From positions 8,159,650-8,223,649 of the forward strand of contig CM040104.1 in the NCBI GenBank assembly GCA_022496805.1: DNA of 64,000 nucleotides. Direction: 5' to 3'. Below the pieces are notes generated by a model, which saw nothing but the letters and a program-made list of their open reading frames with translations, was not told the DNA's origin and did no database searches. The stretch comes from Pohlia nutans (Eukaryota; Streptophyta; Bryopsida; Bryales; Mniaceae). The position numbers and the translations under genes are program-made. Shown here piece by piece: positions 22,220-35,600 of the stretch (the first letter of the stretch is position 1; every line of letters begins with the position of its first letter).

Positions 22220-22783
22220 TTAACCCCTAAAGGACCAAGTGTCCTAACTAGGACATTTCAATGTTCGGGTGGGTTCCCACGGTGTCAATTTTTATTTTTA
22301 TATTTTGAAATAAATTATGTGAATTTGGTGTATCAATACAAAAATGGAGATCTATTTTTTTTTTATTCCGACTTTTTAAGTGGAAGTTATGGAGCAAAAG
22401 GGGTTTTTTTGGGGAGAATGGGCAGTGCGGGCATGGCTCAAAATAAACTTCAATTTTTTTTTATTTATCAACTTTAACCGTAGGATCTTGTTATAGATTA
22501 CCGTGAGAGTGCATGGTAAAATTTTCATAGAATTTGACAGTACAGATTGCAAGATTATAGCGTTTGAAGTGAAAAGATGAAATTGCAGTCTTTTTGGATA
22601 TTTTTTGACCGTCTTTGAAGACATGGGATTTTCTTTTTATTGGTCAAAAAAATTCTTAAATTTTATTTAAATGTTTGATTTGGTATTTTCTATGAAGAGG
22701 AAAAAAAAATTCACAAGAAAATGAATAGAAAGAGGTGAAAATGATGCTCAAAAACAAAAAAACTGTGGTCCTTCAGGGGTTAA
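22220..22783. mobile_element. TTAA-flanked MITE (piggyBac-like ends), 564 bp
   Basis: Left end TTAACCCCTAAAGGACCA, right end TGGTCCTTCAGGGGTTAA: an inverted terminal repeat with one mismatch, bounded by TTAA at 22220-22223 and 22780-22783. TTAA target sites and ends starting CCC are the piggyBac signature. There is no transposase inside, so it is non-autonomous. Confidence 0.8.
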
Positions 22784-23610
22784 ACCCTATTCTGACCCCT
22801 AAAACCTATCTTCAAGCCCTCTGCCCTAGACTCCAACGAATGGACGCCGAGAAGGACAACGAATTTGTGAAATTTAGGCATTTAATAGTGAAGATAATAA
22901 ACGAAATCCCATGCAGAAGTCATGCATTTGCACAATTCCCGCGACGAAAAGCTGAAAATTATACTGTTGTCAAATTTAACTAAATCCAGACGAGAACTTT
23001 TCGGTCTGTATTATTACATCGGCATCTTCCGACGAAGAATCTATCAAAAAGACACATAAAAATCGGCATCCAGCGCTGGCAGGGGATGTGAGCATCCAAT
23101 GTTCATAGGCGCCAAAGATACCAAAGAATTTGAAATGGAGAATTCCCGCCCCATTTCTTTTGCCGCCCAATCTTTGCTGAAGGATGTGCTTGGTCTTGAC
23201 GTCGACATTCTGCTCTTCGTGCACATCCGCGTTGCTTGTTCCTTCTTGTTTCTCTACTACTCGTCGCAGACCCGCACGGTGTAAGCTTGCTTTATTTTCC
23301 GCCAAGGTTTTTGGTCCTACTTCTACACAGCACTGGTTTCTTCGCAAGGAGCGGATTAGTTCATCGATATTCCTAGTAAGATTTGGAGTCCTTCGGGTAC
23401 TCCTCTCTGTAGTTGCTAGTGCCGTTCTTGCAGTTATCACATTCAAATTGTTTGATGTTCGAGATTGCAGATACAACTCAGCGAGTCATCGAAGTCAATT
23501 GTTGTTCTACTCAGTCAGAGTATCTGTTTGCGCACAAACACAGAACCAACTATCCGACTTCTGATATTTATGCCGGAAATGGCGGAACATATTCTACATA
23601 TTTGCTCAAG
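22784..23610. other. Region upstream of the palindrome array, no supported gene
   Basis: A minus-strand frame of 166 codons (23476-22976) and a short plus frame (22838-22983) exist, but neither shows a recognised domain or splice context. The minus frame has a plausible charged stretch and an SSSED C-terminus, so a real exon cannot be excluded. Confidence 0.35.
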
Positions 23611-23613
23611 GCT

Positions 23614-24690
23614 ATCGTCGACCCGACGATAAAGGGCACGTTTCAGTGAATATGATGATCTGCTCTAGGATATCGTCGGGTCGATGATAATGGACATGCC
23701 GCAGTGAATAATAAACTTCAATCCAGGATATCGTCGGGTCAACGATAACTGAGAGCTGACCGAGGCTATGACAAAACCTCAAAATATCGTCGAGTGGTCG
23801 ATAACAATGAGCTAAGTCTCCTGTTGATTGAGATCAGGGAGTTATCGTCGACCCCACGATAACATTGAGAAAACTCTCACATTAAATACGTTGGTCAGTA
23901 TTATAGTCGGTCGAACGATAACTTAGAATATGAACATAATTAATAGATGTGCAACATGTTATCGTCGGGTCGACGATAACTGTGCCTGTAAGCATGATAT
24001 CAAACAAATTCAAAGTTATCGTCGACCCCACGATAACATTGTTAAGTATTTTGATATTGTCCTCTGCCTCTGAGTTATCGTCGGGTCGACGATAACTAAA
24101 CTTGTAAGCACGATATCAAAATAATTCAAAGTTATCGTCGACCCCACGATAACTTGTTCAATATCATAAAATTATCTTCTGCCTCCGAGTTATCATCGGA
24201 TCGACGATAACTGTGCATGTAAGCATGATAGCTAAAAATTCAAAGTTATCGTCGACTCCACGATAACTTGTTCATTATCACAAAATTGTCTACTGCCTTT
24301 GATTTATCTTCAGCCTTTGACGATAATTACATACAATCATTGAAATTAATCGATTACACGAACATACTTATTGTCGGGTCGACGATAACCTTGTGCATGA
24401 CATTTGTCTTACAATAATTTCAAAGTTATAATAGACCAGACAATATCATCTATTGAAAATTGAAATAGTCGTCATCTTGAGAGATATTTTCAGGTTGACG
24501 ATCACTATTGGCGCATAAGAGAATTTATGAATCACACATAGCTATCGTCGGGTCGATGATACCCTTCGATGTTGGGATGGCCTACCCATGATCATGTTAT
24601 AATTATTCGATGAGCATATCTGAAGGCGAGACTTGTCAATCGTTTATCCATTATATAGTTATCCAGTATCGTTGACTCGATGATAGTTGT
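23614..24690. repeat. Palindrome cluster 2: ~18 palindromes at ~58-bp intervals
   Basis: The palindrome (core ATCGTCG, 3-bp centre, CGACGAT) begins at 23614, 23672, 23730, 23786, 23844, 23903, 23961, 24018, 24077, 24134, 24192, 24248, 24306, 24370, 24428, 24484, 24544 and 24668. Steps are 56-60 bp for most, one of 64, and a double step at the end. From 23844 to 24248 the centre alternates between ACC-type and GGT-type, giving a ~115-bp higher-order unit whose spacers also repeat (GTAAGCATGATATC). Copies near the right end are decayed. The array ends about 120 bp before the DUF7869 start codon. Confidence 0.93.
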
Positions 24691-24812
24691 TTGAATGTCG
24701 TCAGTGATATGACAATCACGTCGTGTGGAATTCGAAAAAATATGTATCAGTTACGTTTCCGCACTATTGTTTTTCGAACACTTGTACTGACTGGGGTCGT
24801 CTTTCTTGCAGA

Positions 24813-27665
24813 ATGGATGCACATGATCCTGTCGAGTTTGCTAAGCATGTACCTATATTGCCTCCAGACGTCGCTATTTGCGACGGGATTCCTCGCTCAA
24901 AATGGTATTTCAAGGCAGTCACTCTACGCAACAGTGAGGGTTTGGACGTCGCAAAAGCATTGTGCCAGAATGTTGATCCGGCTGTCGTGGTTAACAATGA
25001 CGACAAGCCTCTTGGCGATGATCGAGTTGCTGTCCAAATTGCGGAGTCATTATGCGAGGAAGAAGCTCCATCCGGATGGATGTGATTAATTCACTCCTGG
25101 GACATAAAACAAGTCTTCCTAGACATCGTTAGTCTCTATGACCATGACCAGACGTATGGGTACAACGTGACCATGAAAGCTCTAAATCGTAGAGGTCGCA
25201 AAGGTGTACGTTCATATGATACCTTCCGTGGTAGAGTGGAGACTGACGTCCCCCCCAAGAAAGAGGCTCTCCTTGCTCCTGAAGCAATCACTGCAGTCTC
25301 CACTCAAACATGTTGTGAGAGGAATTGCTTGCAGCCCTTTCCGCGCGGGCAGATTCAAGTCAATCGTACTCAACTACATGTGAACGATGAAGTATATGCT
25401 CGGAAGAAGTATCTTCTTGAGGTGCATAGGCAGATCCACAAGGATCTCGCTAGCAAGGAGTGGATAACCTTGAAAGGTAGGGAAGTTTGTCCCACTGCCT
25501 GGTGGACCATTCACGGGATATCAAAAGCTACCTTCTATAGGTACAGAGATATGGCCAAATGCGGGAAACAAGCTGAGGTGCATGGGAATGTGGGGTTGAA
25601 AAAACCGCGGCTACATACAATCCAAGCTACTGCCACACTTCCAACGCTAATAGTTTCTGATGCTGACAAAATGCCTCACGAATCGAGAACGCTCGAATCA
25701 GGCGAAAAGGTCCCTGCAATGGTTTTGCCGTCTGCTTTTCGTTGGAGTGACCAGTTGAAACACATCAATGAGGCAAATGTTGCATTCGATTTGCAGCCAA
25801 TTTCTTCAAGTGGCTTGAGCAACATTCAACGTGCGTCTTTCCCAGAATACGCTCCAAAGGCTCGTGGAGATAGTTTCTCTCGACGTGGCTTGTGTGATAA
25901 ATACAAGCAATCGCGGAGCGCTTGCACTCTCCTATCATATGCACAAGAGAAGTGGAACCTGGCTTTGGATAACCACCTCATAGCCCAAAAGGCACATAGG
26001 GAACTTTACTATTTTAATCGTACCCTTTCCGAAGATGAGCCTCACAAGATGCTAACCATCATTCATGATAAAATGGATCACTCCAAGACCGCGTCTCTAT
26101 ACTTTTCTCACAAGACCAAAGCTACAGACTCTTTCATAAGGATGCCCGTTGCAGTTACAGGAATGATTGCTCACGGTCATAGAGATGTTCGATATGCGCA
26201 CTATGGCCTTGACATCTTCCCAACGAATTCCAACCATACCATCGGGTCAATTGCAAAGCTTTTGCGTGATCTTGAAGAACCACTAAGGAATTCCTCTCGT
26301 AAGCTCTTTTCGGAGGAGGATACGCAATTTGCATTAACCAAGGCGGTTCTGCAGGGTTCAGAATCTTGTTTGGACTCCCTTCTTCCTCTACCAGAGGTAT
26401 TGGTCCCAGCTCAATCTTTGCCCCCTATATTGGTCTTGCAGCTGGATAATGCTTCAGGTGACAATAAGAATAGATGGGTCTTTGCCTTTTGTTCACTCCT
26501 CATATACAAAGGCCTTTTCCGCGAAGTGTACATCAACTTCCTCATAGTTGGACACACGCACGAAGACATTGATGCCATGTTCGGCCTATGGAGTGGGAAG
26601 TTGAAGACAAATAACTATCCGACAGTTCCAAGACTCATAAAATCCTTCATGGAGTGTGAAGCACACCCTGTGATTCCACATTTCATTGAGGAGGTTCCTG
26701 ATTTCAAGCGTTTTGTTGATGGTTATTTGGGCTCAGGCGGCGATTTCTTATCGGGTCATTCTAAGTCCCAGCAATTCAAGTTCTATATGGATTCTAGTGG
26801 GTGGCCTTTGATGGAGTACAAGAATTTGTGTATGGACAAAATCTGGTTGCCAGAGCACGACAACGGGATTCGCTTGTGGTCTGAAACTGAAGACGGGCGA
26901 CCAAAAGTTCCCAGCGGTGATCCCCTTCCTCTACTTCCACAAAAGATGCGTTCACTTGATGAGATTAAGAGAGGTTTGAACGGTTTTATTGCACACTGGA
27001 ACGGAATGGCGGACGATGATCTCTCAGGAGAATTCAGGCGGAAGAATGATCCTTTAAAAGAATATTGGAAAGGTGTTAGAACTGCTCTCGATGCTGCACT
27101 AGAGCCACGTGAAGGATTACTGCAGGGATTTTGGCCGGCTTCAAGGATCATTCATGACGAGTCTGATCGAATGCGGAGGGATGGCACACTGCAAGAAGAG
27201 GATGCAGAGGATGCACCATTTGTTGGACGTAAACGTGATCGTCCACGCGCTTCATTCCGTGTCAATCGCGATACATTTGCAGGTTATTTTGTTGCAGTCC
27301 GTCCTGCTGACCGTGACGCAAGGCCATTCTGGCTTGCCAGAGCAATAACAAACCCAAGTCCGGATCCGGGTCATTTGCATATGATCTAAATTCAATATTG
27401 GACGCCTGCTTCAGAACGACACATCAATATGGAAACATATGATGGATGGGACACAAAAAGAGGCAACGTGTGGCACGAAGATCGAGCCCTAAACCCAATG
27501 TGGTGTAGCATGGACTGTATCATGACTGCTTGGAAGCCACGAATGCGAGAAGGAACTTCAGATCCGAGGGTGGCAATTCCAAAGCCACAAATTGACATCA
27601 TCAAGGCATCAGTGGAAGCTTTTACGGTTGACTCCGGGGATGATGCATCTATTGCGGAGGGATGA
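24813..27665 (+). pseudogene. DUF7869-type transposase-like gene, copy 2 (full length, two nonsense codons)
   Basis: ATG 24813 follows a splice-acceptor-like CTTTCTTGCAG, so a 5' leader intron is likely. One frame of ~950 codons runs to 27665, broken by TGA 25083-25085 and TAA 27387-27389; CGA-to-TGA and CAA-to-TAA would explain both. Domains: N-terminal ~90 residues; a Cys/Trp-rich region with CPTAWWTIHG; the core with HDKMD, VLQLDN and GHTHEDID as candidate metal-binding acids; and a C-terminal barrel (YFVAVRP...FWLARA...QYWTP). It aligns with the 1-1848 copy from SFSRRGLCDK onward. The palindrome array lies immediately upstream, a natural candidate for the sites this protein family binds. 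Function as a transposase is inferred. Confidence 0.75.
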
Positions 27666-28745
27666 GTAATTCATAGATAAAGGACTTCTCTTTGTTGTAG
27701 GGTGTGGCGAAGATTAGACTTTTGAAATGGATGAATAGTTTTGAGATGGATGGATAGTTGATACATATAAGTTGTTTTAGTTGTACGGTGTGGCGATGAA
27801 TGCACTTTGCATTTACTTGTTCTTAGATGTTTACATATATATACTTTATCAATTTTATTAAAATAGTTTGGCAATGTATTGATTGTTGATACTATTAATA
27901 GCATACTTGATTGTTTTCATTATTTTTTTCCAACATACTTCACTAGGAACTTTGAATTGAATTTTTGTTTAAGATGTTTCATTTATTGTTGCATGCGATT
28001 CTCAGTTTTTTAATAAATGTTGGAACTGTTGACTTTGCGGATTACTATGGTCTATCTAGATTTCGAATGAGATGGAATAATTCAAAGATTCATTGTTGGG
28101 TCATCCTACTCCCTAAATCTAAAAATAGTAATTTCAAATGTGTTTTGGCATTTACAAGTCTCAATTTAATGAACCCTTTTTTATGATCTAAAGTCGCAAA
28201 ATAGTAATTTCAAATGTATTTTGGCATTTAAAAGTCTCAATTTATTGAAATTTCTCAATTTAATGAACACTTTTTATGATCTAAATATAGAAGGGATTAA
28301 AATGAGACTACAACTTGTCTCATTTTAACGAATAAGGCCTTTCAAGTGCGAAGGGGTTGGTGGCCGCAAGAGTTGAAGATCTGCAACTTTGTAGGCTCGT
28401 ATCATTTGATCGGTAGGAGCTTTTCTAGTGTGATTTGCGTGCACTGGAGCGGAGTGAAGTCTACTATGTACGAGGCAAGTTTCGTGATCTTTGGAAATAC
28501 AATGAAGGAGTGACAACCGATCTAGTGCGAGGAGGTTGGTGGCCACAAGAGTTGGGAAGTACCAATTTGGAGGCCCATAATTTCAATTGGAAGACATTAT
28601 AAAATGGTGGTTTTTTTTGCTTCTATTTGAGTTTCTCATATTATATTGAATGCGTGAATGGTTGACTTGTGTGTGGCAATTGTGGCATGTTATGTCTTTG
28701 GAGTCTTTGCATTTAGAGACGTGTTTTTTTGGGGTTTTAGTGCAT
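27666..28745. other. Intergenic DNA with a ~180-bp imperfect duplication
   Basis: No gene. 28347-28400 (GTGCGAAGGGGTTGGTGGCC...) is repeated at 28530-28585 (GTGCGAGGAGGTTGGTGGCC...). AATAGTAATTTCAAATGT plus TTTTGGCATTTA also occurs twice (near 28124 and 28200). Confidence 0.5.
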
Positions 28746-29205
28746 ATTTAGGGTTATGTTTTGTGTTGTCATTTTCATTTGAGGTTGCAAATTCACCTCT
28801 TATACTCATTCTTTGCCCATTTAAACTCATTGAAAATATTTTGAATGCCAAGGATCATTTGGTTTGAATTTATGGCATTTTGGTAATTGTTAGGTGTCTT
28901 TAGGGTTATGTTTTGTGCTGCCATGTTCAATTGAGGTTGCAATTCCACCTCATGTGCTCATTTTTTACCCATTGAGGACCCATTTTGAGTACCTTGAATT
29001 CTCATGGTTATTTGGTGTGAATTTATAGCAATTGTGGAATTTTATAAGCTTATTTAGGGTTATGTTTTGTGCTGCCATTTCCCATTGAGGTTGCAAATTC
29101 ATCTCATATGTTCGTTTCTTACCCATTTAGACCCCATTGGGAGGGATTTTGAGTACATAGGACCATTGGGTGTGATTTCATGGGATTTTGTGCTTTTTAG
29201 GCTCA
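28746..29205. repeat. Three ~150-bp tandem repeats
   Basis: Each unit begins TTAGGGTTATGTTTTGTG and continues with GAGGTTGCAA, a TACCCATT block and GGTGTGAATTT. Starts near 28748, 28899 and 29052. Identity is roughly 70-80 percent by eye. The array runs directly into the MULE-like terminal sequence at 29225. Confidence 0.7.
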
Positions 29206-29224
29206 TTTTAATACTAAGTTGTGT

Positions 29225-29345
29225 GCGGGAATGCTAGCATGTGAGCCTGGGAGCGTGAGCTTGAGATCCTGAGAGCCTGAGAGCACAGAAAAATTTCATG
29301 TTTTTTTTAATTTTTCACGGAAGGACCTATGACCGTGGGATCTTG
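29225..29345. repeat. MULE-like terminal repeat, left orientation
   Basis: GCGGGAATGCTAGCAT, then GAGCC/GAGAGCC units, an AT-rich spacer, and GGACCTATGACCGTGGGATC. This is the inverse complement pattern of 45245-45345, and of the related 44735-44925 and 16247-16435 regions. No duplicated flank was found against 45346 onward. Confidence 0.6.
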
Positions 29346-29624
29346 TTATTTTGCGTTTTTTAGGGTGAATGCGGAAATTTAGAACGGCCAATTGCTTCAT
29401 ATGCCACATATGTGCAATTTGATCATTAAAAATCAACGGTTTTAGGGTTTATGGTTTATGCATAGAAAATTAAAACACTAAAACGTGAAGAAAACAAATC
29501 AATGAGGTTTAGGAATGGTTTAGGGTGTGGAGTACAACACCGATGTCCAAAATCCAAAGTAGTGGCCCTTTTAGTCTCACTACGAATATGATAAAGAGAG
29601 AAGTACAAGTATGAGTAGAGATCA

Positions 29625-32600
29625 TCAAAGTTTTGTTAAGTCATCACTATAATTACCTATACTAGTAGACTCTGAGCAAAAGCTAGATGTAGAGTGGTTT
29701 GGTGAACTAAATCCTTCACAATCAGACTCCTCAGCCTCAACATCAAGGTATACTAGTGCCTCCGAGTTCCAAACCTTTGGCTGTGAAAAGTGATCTCTAA
29801 TTCCCTGACATGCAAACGCCTGTGCAACCGGCTCAATGTAGATTGGCAAAACAAAAGGTTTAGGTGGACTCTCCAAAAACTCAGGCCTTGCAAAAAATGG
29901 CCTTTGTGAATAAGAAGTCTTGGGTTTCATTTTTCTGCACAAAACAATAAAAATAGAGATGAGAACACCTTCATCAAGAATCCTTGAAACAAAGACGATA
30001 TTGACATCATTGAATTCAAACTTACTTACTGAATCGAGATTTCTTCAATACTCGAGCGACCACTGTGGGAATTGCGTCTGGGTCTTCTGATGCTGATGAT
30101 GAAGCAACAATTGGCTCAGGTTCTGGATTGCGTGCATGTCGCATCGATAAAAGCAATCCATCAAATATGGCTTGGTCCTCCTCGAGTGCCACAATATGGC
30201 GTTGCACACGGCGACATGCCAACAACGAAGCCCCTGTTTCAATGCCCACAAAGAAGTTCATAAACACTAAGAACGATAAAATGAATGAACAATAAAATGA
30301 ATGGAGGTAAAATGCACCTGTCATGGCGGTGCAATCGAGGACGACATCATTGGGCCTAGAGGAGGCCTGAATCAACATTTGAAGGAATTGACTGTCCTTC
30401 TCACGAGGGCCTCGCTAAGGTCTACTTCCATTCATGCTTTGCGTGGCCTTCGTGGTGAAATTCTGCAACATATCATCACAACCCACGTCTAATCCAATTG
30501 CCTCAAGGGCTGGGATAGCTTGAAATGCAAAACGTGCTCGAGCACTCTGCGGCAACACTCGAACCAAAAGATACACACCAAAGCGCTGCGTCTGCAACAG
30601 ACGTAACGAAGATAGTTAGTTGATGAAAGCATCAAAACATTAACAGCTCATTGAAAAATAGCTAGATACTGAGCACTCACAATTTTGAGAGGGTTGATAG
30701 GTGTTGCCAAATGGAGCCTGTTCATGCAAGTCCAGTCCTTGAACAACGTAAAACCCGTAGCTTCACTGTATCCAAGGATGTTGGCTTTCGTTGACTGTAT
30801 GTATGGATGGACTATAATAATAGCGCCATCATCGACCAAATGATTTTCTGCAAAGTCAAATATGGGGTCGAGCCAATCATCCTCAGCTGCATTCCACGGG
30901 GGAATCTGTCCTGGTGGATCTGAGATAGTTGGAACAGGCAAGTTCTCCGGCATGTCCACAATAATCAAATCCACACATGGTTCTTTACACGATTCCCCTT
31001 TGAATACTCGCGGTCGGTCCGCTTTGTGCTACAACATAGAAAAAAACACACGTTAGTAAACAGAAAGTTCCGCACAGGCCTAAACAAACAGAATTGAAAT
31101 ACATGGGGTTCATGAAGGTACGTAGTCTCGAATCTTACCTCATCCAAGAAGTTTTGGATCTCCACAAACAATTTAGGAAGAGGATCATCACCGTTCTGTG
31201 GAAGAGCAGCTGCAAGTGAAATGTTGAGCACCAATTCATCGATCTGATGATCCTCTCCTAAGTCTACCAATTCACGCATTTGGCTACAAAATGCCTTGTC
31301 TTGTGACAGCTCCAAGTACTCAGAGTCTCGCTTAGTACCCCTCTGCTCTTGGCTTTGGTGCTGCGATTCTGCATCCACAACACTAGAAGAAGTAGCCTTT
31401 GGAACTTCTTTTACCTTAGGGTTTTGTTTTTTCTCTTCTTTCTTCGCAATCTTTAGTGCTGCCCTCTGGATCTTGGCTTGTTCACGAGCCGCAACCTTCT
31501 CTTGATGAGTGGTGATTTTCATAGCCTTTTTTCTGTCCTCAGCTTCAACCTTGGCAATGAGTTTAATGCGTGCCTCTTCATCAAGATTCTCCAATTCACC
31601 ACCTAACAAGGCAGGTCTATCTGCAGTCTCCGCCGTGGATTTCAGATCTCTTTCATCTGCATGAACATAACCCAACACACAATCCAAATACCACCCAACT
31701 CCCTTGAGGTGTGTGCTGGTCCACGTTTTCAGCTGGGGCATAGAGAACATGCAGCTCTCGGAATGCCGATCCATCCAAGTTGTCAAGAACACAGGTAGGT
31801 CTGCCTTGGCAATGGCATTCTTTGCAAGAAGCTCGTGCATGAAATACCTGGAGTCAAAACATAGACAATACTTGTTACACATGATACAAACTTTTAAGAT
31901 TTTAGCTTCAGAATATGGATTGCATTATCCAAATCATAAAAATATAAATTACCTATAAACCACGCGTTTGACCACAAGTTCACTGCCCTTGTACTCTTTG
32001 AAGGAATCTGATTTCTTGAAATGCTCTGCTCCCTTATAGATTGTTGGAAAAGCTTTGTCCCAAAGCTTGACACGCCAAGACTCAATAAATTGAGAAATAG
32101 TTCTGGGTTCGGTGGGGACACCCATGTTCAACGGAACGTTATCCTTGTGCACAATAGTCTCAAACAACTCCACTGCGGAGTCCTCAATCTACAAGGAAAT
32201 TGTATTTATATTAAATCCATGAAGTTAGAGAGTTGAATCAATTGCAACAAAGCTAAACACATGAAAGAAATCAGTAACATTTCAATCCAACACTTACTCC
32301 TGCCCACCATGCGGCTCTCGTAACAAACGTATTGAGGCGATCCTCGTTTACAGGTCTAGAAGGGAATCGAACTGCCTCTCTAGTGTGAACGGAGGAGTTC
32401 CACCATTTCAACCATCGTAATTTGTGATGAGGAGGGACAGAGGTTGTGGCAATTATTTGCAGTTTTTCTAATGTCAACTCTAACTTCGATGCATTCATAC
32501 TCCAATGTCGTTCGATCTGCAAATGCAAAAAAATTACGCACATTAATAAAATGACTATAAACGAATGGCAAATATAAGGAAAATATTAATATGTCTCATA

Positions 32601-35600
32601 CCTCCTGAAGAAATTCAGGTCCATGCGCAGGGTTGGCAACTGCGGTCATCTTGCCCAATTTCGTAACCAATTTTGATGTCTTCTCTTTGATGCCAAGCTT
32701 CATTGCAACTGTGATGCCTTCGGGCGTGACATCCTCTGGTTTAGTTTCCTCTCGGTACACAAGTACGGCAGTGTTGCCCGCTGCAGCAATGTCTTGCTGC
32801 AAAACAAACCAACTTTAGTTTATGTATCTAGATTTGATTTCAAAACCAAATACTAGAATTAAAGCATGAGCACATTTTTAGTGGAGATGAGAGTCATTCA
32901 ATAAAGTGGAGAGGAGAGTCATACCCGAAACATTAGAGCTGTAAAAACATCTACTTGCAAGGAATACCACCCTCTCTTAACAGAATTCTGACATCTGTCC
33001 AATTCTTTACGACTGAGTAGCTCAGAGAAGTGTTCCAACGGCATCGTACCGAACTTGCGAACTTGATATAGTTGGTGCACCAAGTTTGTTTTCACGTCTG
33101 CCTAAAAAACATTGCGCATGTCCACTAATGATTAGTTCATGTCAACTTGGATACTAAGATTGAAAACAAACTGAAATGAAATTAAATTGGTAGAAGATTT
33201 GCCACTCACTTGTTAATATTGTTCATGACGTTCATGAGCATGCCAACTCGACCTTTTGTCTCCAGAATTATAGTATCCACCGAGTAGTGCCATGACCGAA
33301 CATTGCTGTAAAGTCTTGTGATATGATTCATCCATGCAATGCGTCGATGATTCCCATCACATATAAAGAACATCTTACCCTTCATGAACCGCAAGGAATC
33401 TTGGGAATCAAGGAACTTATCAAATTTGTCACTTTCTGATTGCCATATCGGTCCCCAATCACTTCGATCTTTAGATGTCACATGCTCACCAGTGCCTTGC
33501 TCATTCGTCAGTGATACATAGAAGACACAAGCTCCCTCACGATAGCCATGCACAAATTCTTGTTCAAGCTTCACCAGGTCACATTGCAATGTTGGCCTTA
33601 CCATAGGCATGACAACAAGCCTGCAGAGAGGAATGTTGTGTCGTGAGATGTTTAATGGTTGCAAGCGAAGAGCAGCCAGCGCTGCAACTATGTTCAGCTT
33701 CTGAGATCGACGAATTTCATCTTCATTGTTCCCATGAACTGCGAGGATGCCGGGAGTGTCCTCGTATTTGACATCTCCATCGTCTCCAATTGGGGGTTGA
33801 GGGGTATCGGTCTCCTCCTCGGCATCGTCCGAACAGTACACCAGTGTCATGGGATCCTACATGCAATTAAAAAAAATGAACATCAAGATTAAGGTCTAAA
33901 GAATTATATATACATGGGTACATAAGATCACCGCAAGTTCACGAGCTCAGCACATCAGGAGCCCAACACACCACGAGCCCAATGCACCACAACTACATCA
34001 CAAAACCATCAAGCACCCGCAGAATCTAGCACCCGAATCTAGCACCCGCAGAAACATGTTCTCATGAGTACAAATGTTGGTCAAGTAGACCTATGCAATC
34101 AACCACAATATGACCAGATTGGAGACTTAAACCACATAAAAGCACAAATTTGTCGCGACAATTGAAAAGTAACACCCAGCCCACAACCAGCCTCCATCAC
34201 ACAACCTGCCTCGAGTACGCAACGAGCATGACACGAGCCATGTTTATGCTACCCTACCATTAGGCCTCGGCCCCGAGGGCAAATCCAGCACTTGCAAAAA
34301 CATGATCACGCGCTGGCCTATAATTGACACTCCTTATGGCAGCCCTCAAATTGCACACTGCGAGCATTAGACGAGCACGACACGAACCCTGTCTCTGGTA
34401 CCCTTTACATAGGCCTCGGCCCCGAGGGCGAATCCAGCACCCATAGAATCATGAACTCAAGAGTACCAATGTTGGTCACGTAGAACAATTAAATCAACAA
34501 CAATATGACCAGATTGGAGACCAGAACCACATGAAAGCACAAAATATAAGTAACGCCCGGACTACAACCAGCCTCGATCATACAAGCAGCCTCAAGTGCA
34601 CAACGAGCATGACACGAGGCATGTTTTTGGAACTATACGAGCATGACACGACGAGCATGACACGAACACAACGAGCATGACACGAGACACGAGGCATGAT
34701 TTTCACGCACGCGCCTAGAGCCAGCCCATGAATTGCACGCAAGCATTTAATTCGAGCACGACGCGATCCATGATCTTGTCACCCTAGAGTTAGGACTCGA
34801 TGCCGAGGGCAATCCCTGGGCCCCTAAAATGATGATCTGCCACTGGCCCATTATTAGACAGTCATAGTGCCAGCCCACCAATTTGCATGACATTGATGGA
34901 TTCTTCGCTAGTTGCTTGAGTCAATTGTTTGTGTCTGCAGCCCTCACTGGAGTGTATGCCTTATGCTGAAGATTGTTGTTCATTGCGTCTCTAATGGATG
35001 CTGAGATTTCTAATGCAGCTTCCAAGTTAAGCATGGAATGGAAATTGAGCAAAGAGAATGTTCAACCACCATGACCTTCTACCATGACCTTCTACCAACG
35101 AGCCAGCCCACCACCATGACCTTCTACCATGACCTTCTACCAACAAGCCAGCCCAACATCAGTCCAACAAAACGCATGACGAGCTTGACGAAAGCACCAA
35201 CTGGCAATGGTGAACCATGAATCTGGCACCATGAACTAGGCCTCGGCCCCGAGGGTACTCCCAGGACCCCCAAATTCATGTTCAGGTCCACGTCAATCGA
35301 GCCTGGATGTTACGACTCAATCGATCTTGGAATGTATATGCATGGTTTTGCACTAGAGATGTACATTTTCCCAGTGCAGTCTCATGCAGCTACATACCAC
35401 ATTAAAATGAGACGGTTATTTTTAGAGTTATTTTTGTTTTTAACTGATCATTTGATACTATTTTTGTTGTTTGAAGCATGCTTGCGTTGATTTACACTCC
35501 TTTGAAACTTAATGATGGACCAGCTATTCACCGAGTTCAGTGGCTCTATGTGCAGGATTGATGAAAACATGGATGAGTCTCTTACAAACGTGGAAGGAGC

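Noticed and set aside
23614..24690. CRISPR array
   Set aside because: Regular spacing is CRISPR-like, but spacers are themselves repeated, repeats are palindromes of alternating orientation, the DNA is eukaryotic, and no cas genes are present.
30318..30591. Alternative intron removing the TAG at 30417 in the methyltransferase exon
   Set aside because: A GTAGAC...ATTCAG segment exists, but removing it breaks the frame before the SAM-binding motif, so the TAG is a genuine nonsense codon in this copy.
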